From the NCBI GenBank assembly GCA_029432815.1, contig JAROBA010000005.1, positions 1 to 64,000 on the forward strand: a stretch of 64,000 bases of DNA, given 5' to 3'. Both the position numbers and the translations under genes were made by a program. Under the pieces are notes generated by a model. It worked only from the letters and a program-made list of their open reading frames with translations. It was not told the DNA's origin and did no database searches. This stretch comes from Pontiellaceae bacterium B1224. Its GTDB lineage: Bacteria; Verrucomicrobiota; Kiritimatiellia; Kiritimatiellales; Pontiellaceae. Of this stretch, positions 8,661 through 17,232 are shown piece after piece (positions within the stretch are counted from its first letter, which is position 1; every line of letters begins with the position of its first letter).

Positions 8661-8880
8661 ACGATCCCGCCTTTATCATTTATACGAAAGCGCCGCAGTC
8701 TATCAGCACACTGCCTGAAAAAAAGCACATTATTGCACGAACCGTATTTGTAGCAAATATCAATAAAAGGGATGAATATCCTTATAAAGGAGGGGTATTT
8801 CAATAGTGGCTGGACACGTTTTCTGCTCACACCAAAATCTGGCATCATATGTGCTTTAAAATACGCTCATCTCCTCCCCG

Positions 8881-8919
8881 CCAGGCAGTGAGTTGAGCAA
8901 GAATCAACTCGCTGTCTGG
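8881..8919. terminator. Stem-loop, possible terminator
   Basis: Arms of 16 bp at 8881-8896 and 8904-8919, with two mismatches that become G-U pairs on one strand, flank a 7-nt loop. On the plus strand the stem is followed by CTATTTT, on the minus strand by C and G. It lies 14 bp after the stop of the receiver-only gene, so it may end that transcript despite lacking a U-run on that strand. Confidence 0.5.
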
Positions 8920-8932
8920 CTATTTTCATCCA

Positions 8933-9358
8933 TCAGGTAAGATTGAGCTGCCACTTTATCGCAGCACCCAGATAGATTTCTTTGCGGGAAACAGACTCAA
9001 TGGCCTGGGATAACTCTTCGAAGGCGTTTTCTTTGCTGATGTATCCGAGCACTCCGGCCTTGAGTACCGTCTGGATTAAAATTTGATCAATGTAATTTGA
9101 AACCATCAAAATGGGTAGATCCGGGTGATTGCTCAGTATCACTCGCGCAGCCTCCAGACCGGAGCCGTCCGCCATTTGCATGTCCATCACAATAAGGTCG
9201 GGCACCTCCTGTTCAACCACTTCAATGGCCTCGTTCCCGCTTGCCGCTTCGGTATACACTTTCCAGCAGTCATTTTTTTCAATCAAATTTTTGAGCAGTT
9301 CCCTCGTCGGCCCATGATCATCGACCAATAAAATTTGTATCTGTTTACTTTGCTTCAT
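8933..9358 (-). CDS. Stand-alone receiver domain response regulator
   Basis: A 141-aa CheY-like protein with only a receiver domain. The acidic pocket (VDDHG, 12-16), the phospho-acceptor Asp59 in LIVMDMQMADG, the conserved Ser/Thr region (MVSNY) and the Lys (ISKEN) are all present. No DNA-binding domain follows. The start at 9358 was chosen because it sits directly before the receiver fold; an upstream ATG at 9394 would add 12 residues. The gene follows the LuxR-type regulator closely, so both may be phosphorylated by the same kinase. No kinase is adjacent. Confidence 0.85.
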   Translation of the reverse strand: MKQSKQIQILLVDDHGPTRELLKNLIEKNDCWKVYTEAASGNEAIEVVEQEVPDLIVMDMQMADGSGLEAARVILSNHPDLPILMVSNYIDQILIQTVLKAGVLGYISKENAFEELSQAIESVSRKEIYLGAAIKWQLNLT

Positions 9359-9399
9359 CCCACTTGACCTGACTTTCTTCCATGGTGTCTGCACACTGC

Positions 9400-10056
9400 T
9401 TATTCATCGAGCGTCGTGATGCCTTCACTGATAGCATATTTTGTCAACTCGGCAACACTATGCAGATCGAGTTTATCCATAATATTTCGTCGATGTGTTT
9501 CAACCGTTTTAACGCTGATTCCGAGGCGGTCTGCCATCTCTTTAGTAGAAGAGCCTTCACTTAAAAGCTGAAGCACTTCACGCTCGCGATCGGTTAAAAG
9601 AATAAAGGCTGAATCTGTATCAGAAGCTGCGGCAAGTTCCACGTACTCGTCCACCACCCCGCGGGCAATTTCCGGACTCAGATATTTTCGTCCAGCCATC
9701 ACTTCGCGTACCGCCCGGGAGAACTCTTCATAGGCACGCGTTTTCAAAATATAGGCCGATGCTCCAACCTCCAGCATCTGCCGAACAAACTCGTTATTCT
9801 GATGCCCCGACAGAGCAACGACTCTAATATTCGGATTCAGTTCAAGGATGCGGCGAGTCGCTTCGATCCCGTTCAGATCGGGCATGGCTACGTCCATGAT
9901 GATGACATGAGGATTTATTTTTTCCGCCATGTCAATGGTTGAAAAACCGTCTTCCGCTTCCCCCACACAGAGCATATCTTCTTCCTTATCAACCAGAGCT
10001 TTCAATCCATCCCTCATCAACTGATGGTCATCGGCAAGCAGCAATCGAATCGTCAT
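9400..10056 (-). CDS. NarL/FixJ-type response regulator
   Basis: A 218-aa two-domain regulator. The receiver domain has ADDH at 8-11 and the phospho-acceptor Asp55 in VIIMDVAMPDLNG. The C-terminal LuxR-type helix-turn-helix starts near 150 (LTDREREVLQLLSEG, STKEMADRLGISVKTVETHRRNIMDKL). Such regulators bind DNA as phosphorylated dimers and are usually paired with HisKA_3 kinases. The PAS kinase at 39214-41088 is of that class but is far away, so pairing is only a guess. The 319-bp upstream gap separates it from the divergent lipid kinase. Confidence 0.93.
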   Translation of the reverse strand: MTIRLLLADDHQLMRDGLKALVDKEEDMLCVGEAEDGFSTIDMAEKINPHVIIMDVAMPDLNGIEATRRILELNPNIRVVALSGHQNNEFVRQMLEVGASAYILKTRAYEEFSRAVREVMAGRKYLSPEIARGVVDEYVELAAASDTDSAFILLTDREREVLQLLSEGSSTKEMADRLGISVKTVETHRRNIMDKLDLHSVAELTKYAISEGITTLDE

Positions 10057-10375
10057 AATTAATTCTCCCTGAATTATCTTCGGTCAGCACACCGTAAATG
10101 CTGACTTCGGAAAGGTTAGATAATTGCCGAATGACATTCCATTTAAAAGGGCTTCTTTTCATTGTGCTTTTCTGGATGCGGAACAACCTATCCCATGCGC
10201 ACACAAACAAACCATCGGGCAAGCCCTTAAATCCAATGGATAAAACCCTGAGGTCTCATCTAAGCGGATAAGACCTCCTTAAATAAAACTGGACATACAC
10301 ACAGATTGGTTCTCATGGTATCCCTGTTCTAAATGGCACAACGCGTTTCCTGAAAAACTAAATAGGAAGGTTTCC
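10057..10375. other. Divergent intergenic region
   Basis: No gene is recognised. It must hold promoters for the minus-strand response regulators and the plus-strand lipid kinase. An inverted repeat GTCAGCAC...ATGCTGAC occurs at about 10083-10105, near the regulator start, and may be an autoregulatory site. Confidence 0.35.
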
Positions 10376-11263
10376 ATGAAACAGATACTCGCACTCGTAA
10401 ATCCGAAATCCGGTCCGGACGGTCCCCATGCTTATATCGATGCTGTCGCGGAAACATGGGACACACCGGAAAACGAACTTTATTTTCAATTCAGCCAATC
10501 AGAAGAGGACGGTGCTGATAAAATACAGCGCGCCATCGATCGCGGGGTCGATACCGTGATCGTGATCGGAGGCGACGGCATGGTGAACTCCATCGGCTCG
10601 CAGCTGCTGCATACCGATGTCGCACTGGCCGTGATCCCGGCCGGAAGCGGCAATGGATTTGCACGGCATTTTAATATTCCGCTGGAGCCGGATGAAGCCG
10701 CTGAAGCACTGCTGAACGGGCGGGCTATGTGTATTGATGTAGGAAAGATCGACGACCGCTATTTCCTGTCCACCTGCTCTATGGCCTGGGATGGAGCACT
10801 GGTTGAAACGTTTGAAAAGTTTCCCTTTCGGGGAATCGTTCCCTACGTTTTAGCAGGCGCTAAACAACTGCTGGAATACAAAGCACAGCCCATCCAGGTT
10901 GATATCGACGGCAAAGCATTTACCTTCGACCACCCATTGGTTTTCACCGTGGCTAACCTCTCGCAATTTGGGTCTGACGTTGTGGTGGCGCCGGAGGCCA
11001 AGGCTGATAGCGGCGAGCTGGAGTTCGTGACCGTTGAGCAAAAGGATATGCCGAAGCTCATCACGCACATGCAGAGCGTAACGGATCATACCTTCACCGA
11101 TCTCCCTTACGTGACCAATCAGCGCTTTAGAAAAATGACCGTCCGCCGCGAAAACAACACGCCGATTCAAATCGATGGCGAAAGCCTGGATATCGGCAAG
11201 GAAGCGAAGATCGAGATCGTCTCCCAAGCCCTCAGAATAATCGTTCCCAAGGAAACTGCCTGA
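10376..11263 (+). CDS. Diacylglycerol/lipid kinase family protein
   Basis: A 295-aa lipid kinase of the DagK/YegS family, which phosphorylates diacylglycerol or a related lipid with ATP at the membrane face. Visible motifs are the N-terminal NPKSG nucleotide loop (9-13), the GGDGMVNSI catalytic motif (65-73) and PAGSGNGFARH (about 88-98), followed by the C-terminal beta domain with IQIDGE. An AGGAAGG ribosome site precedes the ATG. It faces the CDP-alcohol phosphatidyltransferase gene, so this block concerns membrane phospholipids. Confidence 0.92.
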   Translation: MKQILALVNPKSGPDGPHAYIDAVAETWDTPENELYFQFSQSEEDGADKIQRAIDRGVDTVIVIGGDGMVNSIGSQLLHTDVALAVIPAGSGNGFARHFNIPLEPDEAAEALLNGRAMCIDVGKIDDRYFLSTCSMAWDGALVETFEKFPFRGIVPYVLAGAKQLLEYKAQPIQVDIDGKAFTFDHPLVFTVANLSQFGSDVVVAPEAKADSGELEFVTVEQKDMPKLITHMQSVTDHTFTDLPYVTNQRFRKMTVRRENNTPIQIDGESLDIGKEAKIEIVSQALRIIVPKETA

Positions 11264-11267
11264 TTTT

Positions 11268-11282
11268 TTCCAGGGGTTGGAA
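11268..11282. repeat. TTCCARNNNTTGGAA palindrome, one mismatch, intergenic
   Basis: TTCCAG-GGG-TTGGAA, four bases after the lipid kinase stop. One mismatch from the perfect palindrome. Confidence 0.55.
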
Positions 11283-11448
11283 GATGAGTCAAGATTCGGG
11301 GTTCTTCACCTGATCCGTCACATCATCCGGAACGGTGGCATTTATCTACTGCTCGCCCAGTCTTTCTTTTTATATGATCATCCTTCAGATGTTTTATTAA
11401 TGCATACGCTGAGACCGGGCACTGAAAACCCTTGCACATGATTTCGCA

Positions 11449-12018
11449 TCAGGCATCCGCCTCTTTCCGCTTACGCACTGCATGGAACACGGTGGGAACA
11501 TCCGGTTGCCAGTGCGGCAGAATCAGGGTGATCAGAATTTCTTCAATGGCGGAATAGGCCAGAACCCCGATCGAAACCCGGAACACCCAGGGTGTAATCC
11601 CCGCAAACAGAAACCAGACGCCAATCCCCGCCACCGCCGTGGAAATCTTGGCGCTCCAGGCATGGTACGACGGGAAATGTCGGTATTTAATCAGGCAGAT
11701 CATTCCGGACAAACCGAGCATGCCCAGCACCGTCAGGAAAAACAGAGCTTCCGCCAGAATCCGATCCGGCCAAAGTAGCCACCCGCCGATCATCGAGCAA
11801 ATCATCAGCAACACATCCCCGGCCGTATCCAGCTGAGCACCCAGCCTCGTCTGCTGGTCGAGTGAGCGCGCCAGCAGGCCATCCAAAAAATCACTGAACA
11901 GCAACAGGGCGAACAGCACCAGGAAAATCGTGGCCCAGCCGTTCCAACCGACCACGACTAAAAGCGGTGTAAGCACAATACGCGTCAGGCTGATCAAGTT
12001 CGGAAGAGTTCGTTTCAT
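11449..12018 (-). CDS. CDP-alcohol phosphatidyltransferase family protein
   Basis: A 189-aa integral-membrane enzyme of the PgsA/CDP-alcohol phosphatidyltransferase family. It transfers a phosphatidyl group from CDP-diacylglycerol to an alcohol acceptor. The signature DGxxARxxxxxxxxGxxxDxxxD is fully present in the region of residues 45-68 (DGLLAR ... GAQLDTAGD), and several hydrophobic segments follow. The acceptor (glycerol phosphate, inositol or other) cannot be told from the sequence. It lies 84 bp upstream of the DUF1328 gene on the same strand, but downstream in transcription. Confidence 0.88.
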   Translation of the reverse strand: MKRTLPNLISLTRIVLTPLLVVVGWNGWATIFLVLFALLLFSDFLDGLLARSLDQQTRLGAQLDTAGDVLLMICSMIGGWLLWPDRILAEALFFLTVLGMLGLSGMICLIKYRHFPSYHAWSAKISTAVAGIGVWFLFAGITPWVFRVSIGVLAYSAIEEILITLILPHWQPDVPTVFHAVRKRKEADA

Positions 12019-12102
12019 GGTCCGGTTATCCTTTTTGCCGTTTAATCCGTGTAAAAAAATCGCGAATGTTTCTCCCTAACCTCAGACTCGGCTTTTCGAT
12101 CA

Positions 12103-12267
12103 TCAGGTCAGGCCCAGCAAGGCCAGCAAAAGCATACCGACAAACAGAACCAGGAATATAAAGAACAGAACGCGGGCAATGCCCACTGCCGCTCCCGCAA
12201 TGCCTGAAAAGCCCAGGCCCCCGGCAATCAGCGCCACAACCAGAAAAGTTAATATCCATTTCAACAT
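12103..12267 (-). CDS. DUF1328 (YtjA-type) small membrane protein
   Basis: A 54-aa protein starting [19 protein letters not shown], with the two tightly packed hydrophobic helices and the SGIAGAA motif of the DUF1328 family, found in many proteobacterial and PVC genomes and often linked to general stress. The start at 12267 is preceded by an AGGAGATT ribosome site. It overlaps a longer spurious reading frame on the same strand. Function is unknown; it is presumed to sit in the inner membrane. Confidence 0.88.
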   Translation of the reverse strand: MLKWILTFLVVALIAGGLGFSGIAGAAVGIARVLFFIFLVLFVGMLLLALLGLT

Positions 12268-12534
12268 AACGAATCTCCTTTCTTAAGCCTCGTCAATGAA
12301 GCTTTGATACACCAAACCCTAGCCGCAATGCTCGCCGCGCTCTATCGGGCAGTGGCGCGTTTGATGAGATGAAATCCCTTAGCATGACAGCCACACTCTA
12401 AGGCTTTCCTATCGGGCATCTGCGGGAAATCCCGATGGCGGAAAATTGCCGACAGCACCTAAGGTTCATCGCAGTTGACCGGGAAATAGCAAAACGTTCC
12501 CCGGGTCGGAAACCCCCAAATAAAGGAATAAAAA
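12268..12534. other. Intergenic region between DUF1328 and lipoprotein genes
   Basis: Divergent gap with promoters for both small genes. I see no longer coding frame. A candidate -24/-12-like string at about 12440 has spacing one base short and was not accepted as a sigma-54 site. Confidence 0.3.
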
Positions 12535-12741
12535 ATGAAAAACAGAACAATCCTCCCATGGTCACTACTCGTCATCATCAGCCTGCTGTTGGCCCCGCTA
12601 TCCGGTTGTCGCGAAGCTGAAGAAGCCGGCCATGAAACGGAAGAAGCCCTCGAAGAAACGGCGGATGCCGTTCAGGATACGGCAGAAAAGGCCGCCGACA
12701 AAATCGAAGATGCCACCGACGAACTGGATCAGGAGATGTAA
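12535..12741 (+). CDS. Small acidic lipoprotein
   Basis: A 68-aa predicted lipoprotein. A hydrophobic signal peptide leads to the lipobox LSGC (Cys25), so the mature part of about 43 residues would be lipidated. The mature part is almost only Glu, Ala, Asp, Thr and Lys (repeats such as ETAEKAADKIEDATDEL), predicted to be a helical, coiled-coil-like rod. This resembles small envelope-stress lipoproteins. An AAAGGAAT site precedes the start. Confidence 0.78.
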   Translation: MKNRTILPWSLLVIISLLLAPLSGCREAEEAGHETEEALEETADAVQDTAEKAADKIEDATDELDQEM

Positions 12742-12761
12742 CGAACAGTCCGTTTTGCAAC

Positions 12762-14088
12762 ATGCAGGACATCACCCCATCATACAGGTCCTCGCACTCG
12801 CCGTGGTATTAACCGGCATCGGCGAGCTGGTCGGCTCCCGGCTGCCGTTGCTGCGAAAAATCGCCCTGCCCGGTGCGGTGCTTGGCGGCCTGCTCGGGCT
12901 GGGTCTGGGCTCAGCACAACTACTGGAAATGAAAAACGTGTTCAGCGTACTCGGCGAATTTCCCGCCCTGTTCATTAATGTGGTTTTTGCCTGCCTGCTG
13001 CTCGGCAAACGCGTGGACGGTTTTTCCAAGGTTTGGAAACGGGCGCAGCCGCACGTCATCATGGGGCATCTCATCGCGTGGGGCCAATATGTGGTTGGGC
13101 TCGCTCTGGTATTATTTATTCTCGGCCCGCTCATCGGACTCAACGAGCTTGCGGGCCCGACGATTGCCATCGGCTTCCAGGGCGGTCACGGTACGGCCGC
13201 CGGTCTCGCAGAAAACTTCCAAAGCCTGGAATTTCCGCAAGGCAAAACCATCGCTTACTCCCCGTGGCGATCCTCGGTATTGTTCTTGGCACCATGGGCG
13301 GCCCGTTGCTTGCAAACTGGCTGTCCCGCAAACACCCGGTCGATCCGCCCGAAGCCGGCACCAACGATACCTCCGACGCGCCAGAATCCGAAAACTTCAG
13401 CGCGCTCACCGGCAAGTTGACGATGCACCTTGCTCTCATCGCGGTTGTCATTGCCTTCGCGTGGCTGCTGCTCCAATCGTTCCAATGGCTGGAACACGCG
13501 ATTCGCGGCGACGAGCAAACCAACTATTTCACGCAATACATTCCTCTGTTCTCTGTGGTCCTGATTTCCGGATTTGCCGCGCAACTGATTCTGCAAAGCA
13601 TTATGGTCGACCGCTTCTTCGACCACCAGCTGTTTAATACCATTTCCAGCTTTGGCCTCGATATGGTGATTGTTGGAGCGCTCGCCACCCTTTCGCTCAG
13701 CGTGGTCAAAGAATACTGGGTCGCCATCGTGGTGCTGACCTTCGGCGGACTGCTCTGGAATCTGTCAGTCTTTTTCCTGTTCGGCCCGCGCCTGTTTCCC
13801 AAACCCTGGCATCCCTGTGCGCTCGGCGACCTCGGCGGCGGCACCGCCACCACCGCCTCCGGCCTGCTGCTCATCCGCGTGGCCGATCCCGACTAGCACA
13901 CACACGCGCGCCAATCCTATTCCGAAAAGCAACCCTTCTATGAACCCTTCATGGGCGGCGGCCTTGTTACGGCCACAGCGCTGCCGCTCGTTGCCATGCT
14001 CGGAGTCTGGCCTTGCCTGCTGATCACCGCCGCCATCCTTGCCATTTGGATTATCTACGGCCTCATACGTGCCCGCAAAAAATCATAG
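12762..14088 (+). pseudogene. Sodium/glutamate (GltS-type) symporter, broken by two frameshifts and an in-frame stop
   Basis: The translation reconstructs a GltS-like carrier (11-12 membrane segments, IAIGFQGGHGTAAG and LGDLGGGTATTASGLLL motifs), but in three pieces. From ATG 12762 the frame reads MQDITP, then jumps to the main frame near 12774-12778. A second shift lies in the C-run at 13260-13263. A TAG at 13894 then interrupts the same frame, which continues to the stop at 14086 with a conserved SYSEKQPFYEPFMGGGLVTA segment. Both shifts are repaired by adding one C to a run of four. The gene is therefore either decayed or affected by sequence errors. If intact it would import glutamate with sodium. 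Confidence 0.8.
13024..13038. repeat. Perfect TTCCAANNNTTGGAA palindrome
   Basis: Perfect site, spacer GGT, in the symporter gene (read as Ser-Lys-Val-Trp-Lys). Two one-mismatch sites follow in the same gene at 13217-13231 and 13480-13494, where they are read as Phe-Gln-Ser-Leu-Glu and Phe-Gln-Trp-Leu-Glu. Confidence 0.75.
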
Positions 14089-14218
14089 CGCATCCAGTTA
14101 ACGGCGAGCCCGTCATCCGCTCAGGCTTTTCGCTCCTCCATCTCAGCGTCAGCCCGATGGCCCGTTTCGTTCCTTTGTGCTCAGATACAAGCACATCAAA
14201 ACACGAAGGGAAATCAGA

Positions 14219-14329
14219 ATGAAAAAACTGAGTAAGCTGTATCAATCCGTAGGCTGGAAAAAAGTAAAGCATGCGTTGCTGATCTCTTCCCTGCCGCAAC
14301 CTCTACGGGCTGTGGCCAGCCGCATGTGA
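14219..14329 (+). CDS. Possible small lipoprotein-like ORF, 36 aa
   Basis: A short frame starting MKKLSKLYQSVGWKKVKHA with a basic N-terminus and a hydrophobic run (LLISSL). As written it ends after 36 residues. If one G is added near 14295 the frame would run on through a lipobox-like STGC and end at 14355, just before the PRC-barrel gene. The pattern would suit a small lipoprotein, but the support is weak and the ORF may be spurious. Confidence 0.3.
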   Translation: MKKLSKLYQSVGWKKVKHALLISSLPQPLRAVASRM

Positions 14330-14368
14330 TATCAAAGTTGAATAATAAGAAATGAAGGAGGCAACACC

Positions 14369-15130
14369 ATGCTACATTATCTACATGAACTGAAGCAATT
14401 CAGGCTGGAAGCCACCGATGGAACCATCGGACGGGTTAAGGATTTTCTGTTTGATGAAAAGCACTGGACGGTTCGCTATATGGTGGCAGACACAGGAAAC
14501 TGGCTGCCCGGACGCAAGGTGCTAGTATCGCCCGTTTCTCTTGGGACACCTGACTGGGACAATAAGCGCTTCGAAGTCAAACTGACCAAGGAGCAGGTCG
14601 AAAGCCAGCCGGGGCTGGACGCAGACGCCTCCGTATCGCATCAGCATGAGCGGAATTGGTTTAAGGCTTATGGCTATCCTTCCTACTGGGTAGGAGGCTA
14701 TTTTACCTGGGGCTACGGCGTCGAACCATCCGCCGTATTTACCGAACCGCCGGAAGGCTCGGACGTCGAGGAAGAGATCGGCGAACCGCATCTGCGATCG
14801 CTCGAGGAAATCCGTTCGTACAAGGTATCAACGGAGAACGACACCTTCGGCCGTGTAGAGGATCTGGTGATGGACGATGCCACCTGGACCATCCGCTATG
14901 TGCAGCTCGATACCCGGAAATGGTTGCCCGGCCAATCTGTCTTGCTCTCGCCGGAATGGTTCAACTGGTTTGACTGGGATAATAAAACACTGGGTTGCGA
15001 ACTGACTAGAGACACCATCGAGCGCATCCCTAAGCTCGCTCAAGGAATGCCCGTCACGCGATCATTTGAGACCGCCCTTTTCGAGCATTTCGACAAGCCC
15101 GCCTACTGGTGGGAAACTAAGGATAAATAG
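14369..15130 (+). CDS. Double PRC-barrel domain protein
   Basis: A 253-aa soluble protein with two PRC-barrel-like domains, at about 5-75 and 145-220. Each has the pattern TxGRVxDxxFDxxxWTxRYxVxDTxxWLPGxxVLxSP. The middle is rich in Tyr, Gly and Trp. PRC-barrel proteins of this type are stress-associated and may bind other proteins or RNA; the exact role is unknown. An AGGAGG ribosome site is present. A paralogue at 20406-21178 keeps the same architecture but is frameshifted. Confidence 0.85.
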   Translation: MLHYLHELKQFRLEATDGTIGRVKDFLFDEKHWTVRYMVADTGNWLPGRKVLVSPVSLGTPDWDNKRFEVKLTKEQVESQPGLDADASVSHQHERNWFKAYGYPSYWVGGYFTWGYGVEPSAVFTEPPEGSDVEEEIGEPHLRSLEEIRSYKVSTENDTFGRVEDLVMDDATWTIRYVQLDTRKWLPGQSVLLSPEWFNWFDWDNKTLGCELTRDTIERIPKLAQGMPVTRSFETALFEHFDKPAYWWETKDK

Positions 15131-15145
15131 ACAGGAGGAAAAACC

Positions 15146-15332
15146 ATGCATGCGGAAATCATTGCTGAAAAATGTATCGGTTGCGGCGTATGTGCGGGCA
15201 TCTGTCCCGATCTGTTCGAGATGGAGGATGCCCTCAACCGTCAAAACAGAGCCCGTACCGGAATCCATGCACGAGGAAACCACCGAGGCGGCAGAAAGCT
15301 GCCCGACCCAGGCCATCGTCGTCACAGACTGA
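15146..15332 (+). pseudogene. Small 4Fe-4S ferredoxin, frameshifted
   Basis: The first half reads MHAEIIAEKCIGCGVCAGIC, a CxxCxxCxxxC cluster, and the second half, in the next frame, reads SCPTQAIVVTD with a fourth-type cysteine and stop at 15330-15332. The shift lies at 15230-15237; removing one C from the GCCCTC run restores EDASTVKTEP. Together the frames give a single-cluster ferredoxin of about 60 residues. An AGGAGG site precedes the start. It could supply electrons to a reductase, but none is adjacent. The status, decay or sequence error, is open. Confidence 0.7.
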
Positions 15333-15350
15333 AAACCATCAAGGGGCTCC

Positions 15351-15746
15351 ATGCCGAAATTGAAAAAACAGCACATAAGAAATGTTCTACTGCTCAATGT
15401 ACAAGACAACTCCGATGCAAAGATTGACGACTCCACCTTCGAGCAGGCGTGGAACTGGATCGCCACACCCGCCGGATGGAAACCGGAAGATGACATTCCT
15501 TTCGAGATCGACCAGCTCGATGGCATTGTCGTCTTTTCAAAGCTCTACGAAGAGCAGGCGATCCGCGAACTTTGCGAAACGTTGCACGCAACCCCCCGCT
15601 TAAAGGGCGTACCGATTCTTGTTGCCGTAACACAATACCAAATGCCGCTGGCCAACCGGATCAAAAAACTGGAAATGGGCGAATTCGTCTTTTCTCCACT
15701 ACACGAAAAAGATCTGCTCAAACGATTTGATAGCCTGTCGGGCTAA
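15351..15746 (+). CDS. Degenerate receiver-like protein
   Basis: A 131-aa protein without a named family. The fold pattern suggests a receiver-like alpha/beta domain: NVLLLNVQDNS near the N-terminus, DGIVVFSKLYEEQ, a PILVAVTQY strand and GEFVFSPLHEKDLLKRF at the end. A clear phospho-acceptor Asp and the usual acidic pair are missing, so it would be a pseudo-receiver. It starts 18 bp after the ferredoxin frame and may be co-transcribed with it. Confidence 0.6.
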   Translation: MPKLKKQHIRNVLLLNVQDNSDAKIDDSTFEQAWNWIATPAGWKPEDDIPFEIDQLDGIVVFSKLYEEQAIRELCETLHATPRLKGVPILVAVTQYQMPLANRIKKLEMGEFVFSPLHEKDLLKRFDSLSG

Positions 15747-15901
15747 CCTTCAGCTTACCCGGCAGAGTCGAAAACAATTGAATTTTTGACCACAGAGACT
15801 CGGAACAATACGAACGCTCTGTGCCTCTGTGTCCTCCAGCGCAGCGGGTGGTAAAAACAAGGTAGGGTTTGAATAGAGGTAACTAAAATAAAGGAACAAC
15901 G

Positions 15902-17155
15902 ATGAACGCAACCGACGTGGCACTATGCAAACTCATAAACACGGAACTTAGAAACACACCGGCCTGCGAACCGCCCGAATCTGCATCCCTCTGGGATGAC
16001 GTTTGCCAGACCGGAACACACCTCTGGCTCGACACCGGAGATGCCGAAGCTGCGCAGAAGGAATGGAGTCCAGCCTTTGAAGCACTCACCACCAACAACT
16101 CCCTGTTGAATCAGGAAATTCAAAAAGGCGCATACGATCCATTCATTACTGCCGCCGCCGAGGCCATCCGCTCCACGAGCCCCGGCATTAAAAATGGCGC
16201 ACTGAAACTCGAAATTCATCTGGCGCTCAACGCCTGCCATGGCCTGCGGCTGGCGAGAGCGTTCAATGCTACCGTCAGCGTGGAGCTGCACACCGACCTC
16301 GCCAACGATGCCGAGCAATCTGTGGAATACGGCCGACGGCTGCATGCGTTTTCCCCCGATCATTTTCTGGTCAAAGTGCCCTTCACCCCGGCAGGTCTGG
16401 TCGCCGCCCGCAGGCTTGGCCAGGAAAATATCCCCGTCAATCTTACGTTGGGATTTTCCGCGCGGCAGGCTTATCTCGCTGCCCGCTTCGCGAACCCGGC
16501 CTACGTCAACATTTTTATGGGAAGACTCAACAGCTATGTCGAGCAGAGCGGACTTGGAACCGGTATCGGTGTGGGGGAAAAAGTCACGCTGGTAACGCAG
16601 CGCGTGGTTTCGGCCATGCGCAACGTTGGTCAGGCCGACAGCCATCTGATTGGTGCCAGCCTACACAGGGCCGGCCAGATTCCTGTACTGGCCGGGATCG
16701 ATACCATGACCCTGCCCCACCACGTGGCGGAGACCTTCCGAACCTATCCGCCTTCAAATCTGAAAAGCCAGGTGGGCAAGGATAAGGAAATCCAGGTTGA
16801 AATCCACCCGCGTTTCTCCGCCAACGACTTTAACGGCTCATCGCTCTGGGATCTGGAAGAGCCGGAACATCATGCCATCTCAAGCTTAATGGAGATGGAA
16901 GTGGATGATCTCAGTCCCGAAGATCTGCTGAACCATTTCGATAACAAACTCGTTGGCGACTTCATGCCCAAATGGACGCTTGACGAAATCGACACCATCT
17001 TGGACGACGGTAAAATTCCGGTCCATGAAAAATGGGAGGAGCGGTTAAGCACCAACCGGCTGGGGCTCGATGCCCTCATGACCGCCAGCGCCCTGGGCGC
17101 ATTCGTGAATGATCAGCAAGCCCTCGACGACCACGTTACACTCCTGCTGGCGTGA
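15902..17155 (+). CDS. Transaldolase-family protein with C-terminal extension
   Basis: A 417-aa protein of the transaldolase/fructose-6-phosphate aldolase class. The LTTNN motif (about 62-66) and the Schiff-base lysine Lys158 in DHFLVKVPFTPAG are present, and VNLTLGFSARQA follows as in transaldolases. It should transfer a dihydroxyacetone unit between sugar phosphates in the pentose phosphate pathway. At 417 aa it is clearly longer than typical transaldolases (about 215 or 320 aa); the last 100 residues are acidic and look like an added domain of unknown role. Start chosen by the AAAGGAAC site. Confidence 0.8.
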   Translation: MNATDVALCKLINTELRNTPACEPPESASLWDDVCQTGTHLWLDTGDAEAAQKEWSPAFEALTTNNSLLNQEIQKGAYDPFITAAAEAIRSTSPGIKNGALKLEIHLALNACHGLRLARAFNATVSVELHTDLANDAEQSVEYGRRLHAFSPDHFLVKVPFTPAGLVAARRLGQENIPVNLTLGFSARQAYLAARFANPAYVNIFMGRLNSYVEQSGLGTGIGVGEKVTLVTQRVVSAMRNVGQADSHLIGASLHRAGQIPVLAGIDTMTLPHHVAETFRTYPPSNLKSQVGKDKEIQVEIHPRFSANDFNGSSLWDLEEPEHHAISSLMEMEVDDLSPEDLLNHFDNKLVGDFMPKWTLDEIDTILDDGKIPVHEKWEERLSTNRLGLDALMTASALGAFVNDQQALDDHVTLLLA

Positions 17156-17232
17156 AGTCGGAAAAGAAAAGCCGCAAATAAACGCATGGCCACGAATATC
17201 CATTGGATCAACTTTTTACGACGTTGCAACGA

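Noticed and set aside
12026-12259. 77-aa frame on the minus strand
   Set aside because: It overlaps the 54-aa DUF1328 gene, which has a clear ribosome site and family sequence.
12432-12460. Possible sigma-54 promoter (TGGCGGAAAATTGCC)
   Set aside because: The distance between the GG and GC elements is one base too short.
13255-13270. Programmed -1 frameshift in the GltS gene
   Set aside because: There is no slippery heptamer or downstream structure, and two further lesions occur in the same gene, so decay or sequence error is simpler.
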